From assembly GCA_963825415.1 (NCBI GenBank), contig CAWGTD010000005.1, positions 1-14,059 of the forward strand: DNA of 14,059 nt, given 5' to 3'. Source of the DNA: BP-464 sp963825415. Its GTDB lineage: Bacteria; Actinomycetota; Thermoleophilia; Solirubrobacterales; Solirubrobacteraceae. Below, one piece after another: positions 1-7,065 of this stretch. Both the position numbers and the translations under genes were made by a program. A model generated the notes under the pieces. The model had not been told where the DNA came from, did not search any database, and was given only the letters and a program-made list of their open reading frames with translations. The stretch's first letter is position 1, and each line of letters opens with the position of its first letter.

Positions 1-100
1 ATGGTCGCTGGGCATGCCCGCAGCATCGCACGCCGCGTCAGCCCGGAAACCCCTTCGTGTCGGCGATCTCGTCCCGGGATGGCGACCTCCGTCGAGCTGA

Positions 101-857
101 TCAAGCAGCTGCGTGGTGCCGTGACCTGAACAGCTCCAGCGCGTAGGCGCCGGCGGGGTGCTCGCGGAAGCGGTAGACGTCGCGGGCGAGGTCGGGCGAC
201 ACCTCGTCGGGCTGAGGCAGTGTGACCCCGTACTCAGGCGGAGCGATCAGCGCCGCGGCGAGGCAGGCGAACGTCAGGTCGGCGGCGGTGAACCGCTCGC
301 CGCACAGGTGTGGCCGGCCGTCGGCCAAGCGCTCCGCGATCGTGTCGAACGCGCGCCACACGCGCGCCTCGTCTTGCTCGACGGTGTTCGCGTCCAGAGC
401 GAGCTCCTTCCGCGCCCAGCGCGTCACCACGGGCCACAGCGCGGTCATCATCCGGGCCTCCCACGCCGGGACGCCCTGGTTGTTGAACTGCAGCAGCAGC
501 TGCTTGCGCGGCAACATTTTCGCGTAGATCCAGCGGCGCCCGTCGGGCCCGAGGCCCTCGTCGAGCCAGCGGCTGAGCGCGACGACGTCCTCCAGCTCGG
601 CGCCGTCGTCGGGGAACAGGCGCAGCGCCGGGTCGAGGCGCGCGTCGGCGTAGCGCAGGATCGCCTCGGACTCGGGGAAGACCCCCTCGTCGGTGACGAG
701 CACCGGCACGGTTCGGCCCCCTCCGGCGCGGCGCGCCCGGATCTGGTGGACGCCCTGCACGTGGCGCTCCTCGACGTAGTCCACGCCCGGCGCGGTCGAG
801 CGCCCAGCGGGCCTTCTCGCAGAAATGGCTGATCGGAATCGTCAGCAAGCGGCGCAT
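101..857 (-). pseudogene. Glutathione S-transferase family protein, frameshifted
   Basis: This is a cytosolic GST-type protein with a thioredoxin-fold N-terminus and a helical C-terminal domain, expected to conjugate or reduce with glutathione or another thiol; its substrate is unknown. The ATG at 857 opens a GST-like start with motif SHFCEKARWALDRAG, whose Cys sits where GST catalytic residues lie. The frame then breaks at about 785-788. The rest (GTG at 784, VDYVEERHVQG onward) continues in another frame through RTVPVLV and FPESEAILRYAD, typical of GST beta3-beta4. The C-terminal domain has the N-capping motif FTAADLTFACLAA. Removing one G from the GGG run at 786-788 restores one frame of about 251 residues. 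The 757-bp span is one base over a multiple of three. The intact part, 101-784, could be annotated as a 227-residue CDS from GTG. Family call is confident; real pseudogene versus sequence error is undecided. Confidence 0.8.
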
Positions 858-877
858 GAGCGGATTATGGTCGGCGG

Positions 878-1139
878 ATGCCGGTGACCTGGGACGAGGC
901 GGACGACGCGATCCTGGCGGGCGACCTCGCGGTCGCACTGGCGTACGTCACGCCCGCGGGCGGAGCTGTGGGCCGTCGCGCGACTGGGGGTGCCGCCCCA
1001 ATTCGGGCGGGCGGCGCGCCGGTGTGCTGGGCCACCGGTTCAACGCCAAGTCGCTCCGGCCAACAAGACGTTGCTTCTGCTGGGTAACGGCTTCATGGCC
1101 AAGCGCGGGCTGAAGCGAGCCCGGAGAGAGGCCGCATGA
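878..1139 (+). pseudogene. PPOX-like (pyridoxamine-phosphate-oxidase fold) remnant
   Basis: From the ATG at 878 the frame reads MPVTWDEADDAILAGDLAVA, then LAYVTPAGGAV. This resembles the first strands of actinobacterial pyridoxamine 5'-phosphate oxidase-fold proteins, which bind FMN or F420. The similarity stops near 970. Dropping one G from the run at 970-972 gives a continuation VAVARLGV, as expected for the next strand. That second frame stays open to a TGA at 1137-1139, but the rest is not recognisable and the total (about 87 codons) is too short for the fold. The frame's stop overlaps the ATG of the acetyltransferase at 1136 (ATGA), as in a translationally coupled pair, so this was probably once the upstream gene of that operon. 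The family call is from memory of related N-termini and is tentative. Confidence 0.4.
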
Positions 1140-1776
1140 CCGTCGACATCGGCGCTGCGGTCGCAGAGGCCGGCTCGGTCCGCAAGGCGAGCGAGGCGGA
1201 GCTGCCCGACGTGGCAAGGGTGCTCGCCGAAGCGTTCTACGACGACCCGCAGTTCAGCTGGATAGTTCCCGACGACACCAAGCGGCTGGGCATCCTGGAG
1301 CGCGCATTCCTGCTGTTCCTGCGGAGGATCTGGTTCGCCCAGGACGAGTGCTACACGACCGACGGCGTGGTCGGGGCGGCCGTCTGGGAGCGGCCCGGCG
1401 AGTGGAAGCTCGGCGTGATGCCGCAGCTGCGGATGGCGCCGTCGATGATCGCGATCTTCGGGCGCTTCCTGCCACGGATGATGCGGGCGATCGCCGCCGT
1501 GGAGTCCAACCACCCCACCGAGCCGCACTACTACCTGCCGTTCGTCGGCGTCGTCACCAGTGGCAGGGCCGGGGCGTCGGCGCGGCGCTCCTGAAGCCGA
1601 TCCTCGACCGCTGCGACAGCGAGCGGATGCCGGCCTACCTCGAGGCGTCCTCACCGCGCAACCGCGCGCTGTACGAGCGCCACGGGTTCGCCGTCACCGA
1701 GGAGTTCCAGCTCGGCAAGGACAGCCCGCCGATCTGGCGCATGTGGCGCAAGCCCGAGCCGACCGGCGGCGCATGA
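1136..1776 (+). pseudogene. GNAT-family N-acetyltransferase, frameshifted
   Basis: This is a GCN5-related acetyltransferase that would transfer acetyl from acetyl-CoA to an unknown amine. The first frame (ATG 1136, stop near 1594) holds the N-terminal half, with ELPDVARVLAEAFYDDPQF and the beta4 strand HYYLPFVGV. The second half is in another frame: the acetyl-CoA pyrophosphate loop QGRGVGAAL (motif A), then SSPRNRALYERHGF, the classic motif B ending. One base is missing at about 1553-1554; adding it gives VGVDHQWQGRGVG, just as expected for the family. The 641-bp span is one base short of 642, and the restored protein would be 213 residues. A purine-rich Shine-Dalgarno, GGAGAGAGG, lies at 1123-1131. 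The gene is either a recent pseudogene or an assembly error; 1136-1594 alone would encode a protein without its cofactor loop. Confidence 0.8.
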
Positions 1777-1818
1777 GCCGCGCGCGCTCGTCCAGCCACC
1801 GGTGACAGGATGCGGGCC

Positions 1819-2283
1819 ATGCCCCGCGTCAACATCGCCGACCCGACGTTCGAATACGACAGCACCGACCCCGAGGGCTTTCGCTCAGGCATGTTCCGGC
1901 CCAAGGAGCTGGGCGCCAAGCAGACGGGCACCAGCGTCTACGAGCTGCCGCCCGGCCAGGCGCTGTGTCCGTATCACTACGAGTACGGCGAGGAGGAGTG
2001 GCTGCTGGTCCTCGACGGCCGGCCGACGCTGCGCGCTCCCGAGGGCTCGTCGCAGCTGGAGCCGTTCGACCTGGCGTTCTTCCCCAAGGGCCCCGACGGC
2101 GCGCACATGGTCCGCAACGACACCGACGCCCCCGTGCGCGTCCTCATGTGGTCAAACGTCGTCCACCCGTCCGCGACGGCCTACCCCGACAGCGACAAGG
2201 TCGGGGTCTGGACCGGCGACAAGGCCGAGGACGGGATGTTCGTGCGCTCGACCAACGTCGAGTACTTCCACGGCGAGGCGTAA
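1819..2283 (+). CDS. Cupin-2 domain protein
   Basis: This is a single-domain cupin of 154 residues, a small beta-barrel that usually binds a divalent metal or a small ligand; function unknown. The first cupin motif is around residues 46-67 (PGQALCPYHYEYGEEEWLLV, then LDG), with His53, Glu60 and Gly67 as likely ligand and turn positions; the second histidine of the textbook HxH is Glu55. The second motif, at about 84-100, is PKGPDGAHMVRN with His96 and Asn100. A conserved-looking C-terminal extension, AYPDSDKVGVWTG, follows the barrel, as in actinobacterial relatives I recall. The start at 1819 (MPRVNIADP) is preferred; an in-frame ATG at 1810 would add three residues. No strong ribosome site helps to decide. 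It is convergent with the sigma factor, 7 bp away. Confidence 0.85.
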   Translation: MPRVNIADPTFEYDSTDPEGFRSGMFRPKELGAKQTGTSVYELPPGQALCPYHYEYGEEEWLLVLDGRPTLRAPEGSSQLEPFDLAFFPKGPDGAHMVRNDTDAPVRVLMWSNVVHPSATAYPDSDKVGVWTGDKAEDGMFVRSTNVEYFHGEA

Positions 2284-2290
2284 CGCAGCG

Positions 2291-3400
2291 TCAGGCGTCG
2301 ATCCGTTCGGGCAGTCCGAAGCGCTCGAACGCGGAGAACAGGCGCCGCGGGTCGGCCTGCTGCTCGGGCCAGTGCGCGTACGCCTCGCGCTCGGTCGGCT
2401 CGGTCGAGCGAGCGACGAACGCGACGACGTCGCTGATCAGGTTGCCGCGCAGCGTCAACACGTTCAGCGCGAAGGGCAGATGCGTCCCCGCCTCTTCGTC
2501 CCACGTGTAGAAGCCCAACGCCTCCTGCCCGTTGGCCCGCGCCCGCTGCGCCTTCCAGCGCCACAGCCCCGACATCGGCCAGCCGACCAGGAACGTGCCG
2601 ACCTCGTCGCGGCCGCTGTACCAGGTCGCCAGCGGGGGCATCGCGAAGCTCACGTCCTCGGCGAGCATCGCGACGACGGTCTCGACGTCGCAGCGCAGCC
2701 ACGCGTCGACGTAGCGGTCGACCAGCTCGCTCACCGTGTCGTCACCGAGCTCGCGCAGCGTCGCCTGCTGGCTCTGCTCGGGCACGCGCTCCTCGGTCGC
2801 CGCCCGCGCGCGCTGCAGCGCGCTGTTGACCGACGCAACCGTCGTCTCCAGCGCGTCGGCGACCTCCTGGGCGGAGAACCCGAGGACCTCGCGCAGGATG
2901 AGCACCGCGCGCTGATTGGGCGGCAGGTGCTGGAGCGCGGCGACGAACGCCAGCTCGACGCTCTCGCGCTGCTCGTAGCGGGCCTCCGGCGCCGCGAACC
3001 CGTCCTCCAGGCCGAGCCGCTCGTCCGGGTAGGGCTCGATCCAGATCGACTCGACGACAGGCTCGCCGGGGCCCGTGTGCGGGTCGGTGGCGGGGGCATA
3101 GTCGATCGGGAGCACCCGCTTGGGCCGCTTGGCGATGTGGTTCAGGCAGGCGTTGGTCGCGATCGTGTAGAGCCACGAGCGCAGCGAGCTGCGGCCCTCG
3201 AAGCGGCCGAGGCCGCGCCAGGCGCGCAGCAGCGCCTCCTGGAGGGCGTCCTCGCCGTCGTGGACCGAGGCGAGCATGCGGTAGCAGTGGGCGTGCAGCT
3301 CGCCGCGGTAGGGCTCGACCAGCTGGGCGTAGGCGTTCTCGTCGCCCTCGCGCGCGGCGGCGAGCAGCTGGCGTTCCTGGGTGGATGAGGAGGCGGCCAT
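2291..3400 (-). CDS. ECF sigma factor with C-terminal SnoaL-like domain (SigG/TIGR02960 type)
   Basis: This extracytoplasmic-function sigma-70 factor directs RNA polymerase to a small regulon. Region 2 spans about residues 21-90, with DALQEALLRAWRGLGRFEG and SLRSWLYTIATNACLNH. Region 4 spans about 137-200, with LPPNQRAVLILREVLGFSAQ and the helix-turn-helix EVADALETTVASVNSALQRA. A SnoaL-like (NTF2-fold) domain follows at about 222-333, including YVDAWLRCDVETVVAMLAED and WYSGRDEVGTF. The protein ends in a short tail with FERFGLPER. Length (369 residues) and layout match the family holding Mycobacterium SigG (about 370 residues). No anti-sigma gene is adjacent; in such ECFs the fused C-terminal domain is thought to regulate activity. 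The start is taken as ATG at 3400; a GTG at 3409 adds three residues. It is divergent from the VOC gene at 3485. Confidence 0.92.
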   Translation of the reverse strand: MAASSSTQERQLLAAAREGDENAYAQLVEPYRGELHAHCYRMLASVHDGEDALQEALLRAWRGLGRFEGRSSLRSWLYTIATNACLNHIAKRPKRVLPIDYAPATDPHTGPGEPVVESIWIEPYPDERLGLEDGFAAPEARYEQRESVELAFVAALQHLPPNQRAVLILREVLGFSAQEVADALETTVASVNSALQRARAATEERVPEQSQQATLRELGDDTVSELVDRYVDAWLRCDVETVVAMLAEDVSFAMPPLATWYSGRDEVGTFLVGWPMSGLWRWKAQRARANGQEALGFYTWDEEAGTHLPFALNVLTLRGNLISDVVAFVARSTEPTEREAYAHWPEQQADPRRLFSAFERFGLPERIDA

Positions 3401-3434
3401 CGGCGCCACATTAGACCCGCCCGGCGCAACGAAA

Positions 3435-3449
3435 TCATCGGACCGATGA
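3435..3449. promoter_or_regulatory. 15-bp perfect palindrome, candidate operator
   Basis: TCATCGG-A-CCGATGA is a perfect inverted repeat with 7-bp arms around a single central base. It lies in the 84-bp gap between the divergent sigma-factor and VOC genes. A second palindrome, CGCGGCGCCGCG, is at 3456-3467, and a TATATG run at 3471-3476 could be a -10 element for the plus-strand gene. Arm length and position suit a dimeric repressor or activator, but no regulator for it is identified here. Confidence 0.35.
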
Positions 3450-3484
3450 ATCCGGCGCGGCGCCGCGGTCTATATGGCCAGCGC

Positions 3485-3847
3485 ATGAGGCGATCCAGGT
3501 CCACCCCAGTCGTCCACCTCGAGCTCCACACCGGCGATCTCGCGGCGGCGCGCGCCGCCTACGCGGAGTTGTGCGGCTGGCGCGGGGAGCACATCGAGGC
3601 CGGCGGAGGCTCGTATCTGGCCCTCGAGCTGGGCGGCCGGCTGGGCGGCGGGATCGTGGAATGCCCGACGCAGCGGCCGCTCTGGCTCCCTTACGTCGCG
3701 GTGCCCGAGATCGGCGCGGCCACCGACCGGGCGCGCGCCCACGGCGCCGCGGTCCTGCTCGAGCCGCGCGAGGGCCCGGCGGGCTGGCGCAGCGTGGTCA
3801 CGACGCCGGCCGGCGGGGAGATCGCGTTCTGGCAGGCCAAGCGATGA
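3485..3847 (+). CDS. VOC-superfamily (glyoxalase-like) protein
   Basis: This small protein of 120 residues has the vicinal oxygen chelate fold: two beta-alpha-beta-beta-beta modules, which in the superfamily form a metal-dependent lyase, dioxygenase or resistance barrel. The first module starts VVHLELHTGDLAAARAAYAE, with His11 at the usual metal position. The second begins LPYVAVPEIGAATDRARAHG and ends WRSVVTTPAGGEIAFWQ, with Glu112 in the position of the last metal ligand. Substrate is unknown. The chosen ATG at 3485 begins MRRSRSTPVV, just before the first strand; an upstream ATG at 3446 lies inside the palindrome and would add an unlikely basic leader. A TATATG box 9 bp before 3485 would place transcription start almost at the start codon, so a leaderless mRNA is possible. 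The divergent sigma factor may control it. Confidence 0.82.
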   Translation: MRRSRSTPVVHLELHTGDLAAARAAYAELCGWRGEHIEAGGGSYLALELGGRLGGGIVECPTQRPLWLPYVAVPEIGAATDRARAHGAAVLLEPREGPAGWRSVVTTPAGGEIAFWQAKR

Positions 3848-3862
3848 GTTCTCGGCAACACC

Positions 3863-3909
3863 CTGGTCTCAACTCCCAGAACGACTTTGCTACACCAGAA
3901 GGAGACCAG
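3863..3909 (+). promoter_or_regulatory. Inverted repeat overlapping the exporter's Shine-Dalgarno
   Basis: CTGGTCTC at 3863-3870 is the exact reverse complement of GAGACCAG at 3902-3909, with 31 bases between. The right arm includes the end of the Shine-Dalgarno AAGGAG (3899-3904) of the MFS gene, which starts at 3912. If paired in RNA, the stem would mask the ribosome site. As DNA it could instead be two operator half-sites. The gap around it (3848-3911) is visibly lower in G+C than its surroundings, which suits a regulatory leader or promoter. Function is inferred only. Confidence 0.4.
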
Positions 3910-3911
3910 AG

Positions 3912-5387
3912 ATGACGACGACCACCACCGCAAACACCGACCGTTCCCGCTGGACCGCCCTGTACGTGCTGTGCGTCGGGATGCTGATGATCGTGCTCGA
4001 CGCCACCGTCGTGAACGTCGCGCTGCCGTCGATCCAGAACGACCTCGGTTTCTCGCAGTCGAGCCTGGCGTGGGTCGTCAACGCCTACCTGATCGCCTTC
4101 GGCGGCCTGCTGCTGCTCGCCGGCCGGCTGGGTGACCTGATCTCGCGCCGCGGGATGTTCCTTGCCGGATTGCTCGTGTTCACCATCGCGTCGATGGTCT
4201 GTGGCGCGGCCCAGACCCAAGAGATGCTGGTCGTCGCCCGGTTCGTCCAGGGCGTCGGTGGCGCGATGACCTCCTCGGTCATCCTCGGGATGATCGTCAC
4301 GATGTTCCCCGAGCCGCGCGAGCAGGCCAAGGCGATCGGCGTCTTCAGCTTCGTGGCATCCGCGGGTGGCACGATCGGCCTGTTGGCCGGCGGCGTGCTG
4401 ACCGAGTCGATCAACTGGCACTGGATCTTCTTCATCAACCTGCCGGTTGGGATCGCCACCGCGGTGCTCGCCATGCGCCTGCTGGAGAACGACAAGGGCA
4501 TGGGCCTGCGCCAGGGCGCCGACGCGCTCGGCGCGGCGCTGATCACCGGCGCGCTGATGCTGCTCGTCTACACGATCGTCAAGCCCGCGGCCGAGGACGG
4601 CTGGGGCGCCCAGAACACGCTCCTGCTCGGCGCGGTCTCGCTCGCGCTGCTCGCTGCGTTCGTCGCGCGCGAGGCCACGGCGCGCACCCCGCTGATCCCG
4701 CTGCGGATCTTCAAGTCGCGCAACGTCGCGGGCGCCAACGCGATCCAGGCGCTGCTGGTGGCCGGGATGTTCAGCATGTTCTTCCTTGGCGCCCTGTACC
4801 TCCAGCGGATCCTGCACTACAACCCGCTGGAGATCGGCCTGGCGTTCCTGCCGGCCACGCTGATCATGGGCACGCTGTCACTGCGCTACTCCGAGCGGCT
4901 GATCATGCGGCTCGGCGCCAAGGGCGCGCTGCTGCCGGGCCTGGTGCTGCTGCTGATCGGGATGCTGCTGTTCGCGCGCACTCCGGTCGAGGGCAACTAC
5001 GTCCTCGACGTCGCGCCGGCGATGGTCGCGGTCGGCACCGGCGTGGCGATGTGCTTCCCCGCGCTGATGACGCTCGCCATGTCGGGTGCGACGCAGGAGG
5101 ACGCGGGCCTGGCGTCCGGACTGGTCAACACGACCGTCCAGGTCGGCGGCGCCCTGGGCCTGGCGGTCCTGGCCACGCTGGCCGCCAGCCGGACCAGCGA
5201 CCTGCGCGACGCCGGCCACACCGCCGCGTCGGCCCTCAACGACGGCTACCACCTGGCCTATCTCGTCGGCGCCGCCCTCGTGGTCAGTGCGCTGATCGTC
5301 GCCTTGGCCGTGATCCGCCCGGCGGCCGCCGGCGATCAGCACGCCCACGCCCACCCGACGGGCGAGCCGGCCTCCGAAGCGGCCTAG
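3912..5387 (+). CDS. MFS drug exporter, DHA2 (EmrB/QacA) family, 14 TM
   Basis: This inner-membrane proton-driven antiporter of 491 residues is likely an exporter of drugs or other hydrophobic compounds. Hallmarks are the DHA2 TM1 motif LDATVVNVALP (about 29-39), motif A GRLGDLISRRG (71-81) in the loop after TM2, motif B VVARFVQGVGGA (107-118), and a TM5 antiporter-type stretch GGTIGLLAGGVLTESINWHW (152-171). Alternating hydrophobic segments fit 14 helices, and the length is usual for the family. The C-terminal tail is short and rich in His (HAHAH). A strong Shine-Dalgarno, AAGGAG, lies 7 bp before the ATG. An inverted repeat covers part of it. There is no adjacent TetR or MarR gene, so its regulator is probably elsewhere. 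Its 3' end faces the aminotransferase gene 10 bp away. The substrate cannot be told from sequence. Confidence 0.94.
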   Translation: MTTTTTANTDRSRWTALYVLCVGMLMIVLDATVVNVALPSIQNDLGFSQSSLAWVVNAYLIAFGGLLLLAGRLGDLISRRGMFLAGLLVFTIASMVCGAAQTQEMLVVARFVQGVGGAMTSSVILGMIVTMFPEPREQAKAIGVFSFVASAGGTIGLLAGGVLTESINWHWIFFINLPVGIATAVLAMRLLENDKGMGLRQGADALGAALITGALMLLVYTIVKPAAEDGWGAQNTLLLGAVSLALLAAFVAREATARTPLIPLRIFKSRNVAGANAIQALLVAGMFSMFFLGALYLQRILHYNPLEIGLAFLPATLIMGTLSLRYSERLIMRLGAKGALLPGLVLLLIGMLLFARTPVEGNYVLDVAPAMVAVGTGVAMCFPALMTLAMSGATQEDAGLASGLVNTTVQVGGALGLAVLATLAASRTSDLRDAGHTAASALNDGYHLAYLVGAALVVSALIVALAVIRPAAAGDQHAHAHPTGEPASEAA

Positions 5388-5397
5388 CCCCGCGCCG

Positions 5398-6393
5398 TCA
5401 GGCGAGGACGTCGAGCACGCGGTCGACGTCCTCGGTCGTGTTGTAGACGTGCCATGACGTCCGCAGCTTGCCGCCGCGCATCGCGCCGATGATCCCCGCG
5501 CGCTCGAGCGCCGCCTCGGCGCCCGGGACGTCGGCGGAGACGATCGCCGAGTCGCCGGGCTCCAGGCCGATTCCCGCGCGGAAGCGGTTGGCCAGCGCGA
5601 GATCGTGCTCGTGGATCGCCTCGACGCCGATGCGCTCGACGAGCTCGAGCGCCGGCTGCGTGCCGACCCAGCTGAACCACGCAGGCGAGGTGTCCAGGCG
5701 CCGCGCCTCGTCGGCCAGCCGCAGCGGCGGCCCGAAGTACGAGCTGTGCACGTCGGCGCCCGCGTACCAGCCGGCGGTCAGCGGCGCGATCTGCTCGACG
5801 CGCTCGGGGCGGACCGCCATGAACGCGGTGCCGCGCGGCGACATCAGCCACTTGTAGGCCCCGGCGGCGACGGCGTCGAAGCGCTTGGCGTCAAGCGGCA
5901 GCCAGCCGCACGCCTGCGTGGCGTCGACGATCGTGACCGCGCCGTGCTGGGAGGCGGCCTCCGCGATCCCGTCGAGGTCGGCCAGCTCGCCGGTGCTCAT
6001 CTGCACGGCGCTGAACGCCACCACGTCGACGTCGGCGTCGATCGCCTCGGGCAGCCGGGCGACCGGCACGAGCGTGACGCGGCAGCGCCCGAGCTCTTCC
6101 TGGACCAGGAACGGAAAGAGCGTCGAGGTGAACTCGACCTCGGGCAGCAGGACGTGCGAGCCCGCGGGCAGCGACGCCGCGATCAGGCCCATCAGGCCCG
6201 AGATCGTCGCGCCGACGGTCACATCGGCCGTCTGCACGCCGACGATCCGCGCGTAGGCGGCGCGCGCGCCCTCCGTGGCGTCGCCCCAGTGCTCCCAGCT
6301 CGTGCCCCCACCGCGCCACTCGTGCAGGGCGGTTTGCAGCGCGTCCCAGGCGACGCGCGGCGGGAGCCCGAAGCTCGCGGTGTTGAGGTACAC
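5398..6393 (-). CDS. Class V aminotransferase / cysteine-desulfurase-like PLP enzyme
   Basis: This fold-type I PLP-dependent enzyme belongs to the class V group (relatives include cysteine desulfurases, isopenicillin N epimerase-like proteins and kynureninase); the reaction is not predictable. From the GTG at 6393 it has 331 residues. The N-terminus is YLNTASFGLPPR. The cofactor-ring aspartate is in TIVDATQACGW (Asp157), and the Schiff-base lysine is in GAYKWLMSPRG (Lys181). The C-terminal small domain runs to the end. Coding character goes on upstream of the GTG: 20 in-frame codons after the TAG at 6454-6456 read on into SIADAREQWSPET, which looks like genuine family N-terminus. The true start may therefore be a CTG at 6435, though no clear Shine-Dalgarno supports either. 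It follows the hydrolase gene closely and is probably in one operon with it. Confidence 0.88.
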   Translation of the reverse strand: MYLNTASFGLPPRVAWDALQTALHEWRGGGTSWEHWGDATEGARAAYARIVGVQTADVTVGATISGLMGLIAASLPAGSHVLLPEVEFTSTLFPFLVQEELGRCRVTLVPVARLPEAIDADVDVVAFSAVQMSTGELADLDGIAEAASQHGAVTIVDATQACGWLPLDAKRFDAVAAGAYKWLMSPRGTAFMAVRPERVEQIAPLTAGWYAGADVHSSYFGPPLRLADEARRLDTSPAWFSWVGTQPALELVERIGVEAIHEHDLALANRFRAGIGLEPGDSAIVSADVPGAEAALERAGIIGAMRGGKLRTSWHVYNTTEDVDRVLDVLA

Positions 6394-6453
6394 CGTCTCG
6401 GGCGACCACTGCTCGCGGGCGTCGGCGATGCTCAGGGCGGGAATCGGCCGAGC

Positions 6454-7065
6454 CTATGTGATGACGTCCGCGAGCCACGCGGCGATCGCGGCGCCCACCG
6501 CGTCGAGATCGCCGCGCAGGCCGTGGTCGCCGCGAACCTCGGCGACGGTGCGGTTGGCGGCGGGCGGCGGCATCCCGAACGGATCGCTGGCGCCCTGGAC
6601 GACGAGCGTGGGGACCGTCACCGCGTCGAGCTCTGAGAGGCGGCTCTTGGTGGGGTCGTCGCCGCGGCCCGGTGGGTGCACCGGGAACGCCAGGCACAGC
6701 ACGGCGGTCGCTTCGACGGCCTCGAATGTTCGGCACGCCACGCGCGCGCCGAGCGACCGGCCGCCGACCACGAGTCGCAGCGAGGCGAGCTCGGCCGTCC
6801 GCAGGCGCTCGAGCACGGCCGTCCATGCGGCGTCGAGCTGGCGCGCCGGCGCCGGCGAGCGGCGGCCCGCGACGCGATAGGGCTGCTCGACGAGCCCGAC
6901 CGTCAGCCCAGCGGCGTTCGCGACGTCCTTCGCCTTCACGATGTCGGGCGCGGTCACGCCTCCGCCCGCGCCGTGACCGAGCACCAGCGCGGCGCTCGCC
7001 CCCGCCACCGGATGCAGGTGCACGCGAGCCGGGCCGTGCGGCGTGTCGACATCGATCGCACTCAC
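6454..7065 (-). CDS. Alpha/beta hydrolase, KANL3/Tex30-like
   Basis: This is a compact alpha/beta hydrolase of 203 residues without a lid domain, like the KANL3/Tex30 and dienelactone-hydrolase-like group; probably a cytoplasmic esterase or related enzyme with unknown substrate. The oxyanion-hole segment is LVLGHGAGGG (about 28-36). The nucleophile elbow is GGRSLGAR with Ser104. The acid is Asp161 in LVVQGASDPFG, and the catalytic histidine is His181 in VRGDHGLRG. The triad is complete and correctly ordered. The start is GTG at 7065, which lies within a 12-bp palindrome. Only 29 bp separate it from the divergent HhH-GPD gene, so the two promoters must overlap. Its stop is 60 bp before the GTG of the aminotransferase-like gene, and that gene's reading frame is the same, directly after the TAG. 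Confidence 0.88.
   Translation of the reverse strand: MSAIDVDTPHGPARVHLHPVAGASAALVLGHGAGGGVTAPDIVKAKDVANAAGLTVGLVEQPYRVAGRRSPAPARQLDAAWTAVLERLRTAELASLRLVVGGRSLGARVACRTFEAVEATAVLCLAFPVHPPGRGDDPTKSRLSELDAVTVPTLVVQGASDPFGMPPPAANRTVAEVRGDHGLRGDLDAVGAAIAAWLADVIT

Noticed and set aside
1..100. A possible gene in the first 100 bases
   Set aside because: An ATG frame from position 1 ends at 129 after 42 residues of basic sequence without family signal or ribosome site. Nothing supportable is seen.
79..129. Short frame MATSVELIKQLRGAVT, reminiscent of the elongation factor Ts N-terminus
   Set aside because: The likeness covers only about ten residues, the conserved TGAG motif does not follow, and the stretch overlaps the C-terminal codons of the GST gene. 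Probably chance.
1802..3388. A long plus-strand open frame (528 codons) opposite the sigma factor
   Set aside because: Its product is Arg/Ala/Val-rich low-complexity sequence and it overlaps the clear cupin and sigma genes. Open antisense frames are normal in such G+C-rich DNA.
3446..3484. Earlier start (ATG 3446) for the VOC gene
   Set aside because: It would add a basic stretch with no family likeness and would begin inside the palindrome. ATG 3485 stands just before the first strand of the fold.
3798..4817. A minus-strand open frame opposite the exporter
   Set aside because: Its Gln/Asp/His/Arg-rich product is the typical mirror of hydrophobic membrane-protein codons, not a gene.
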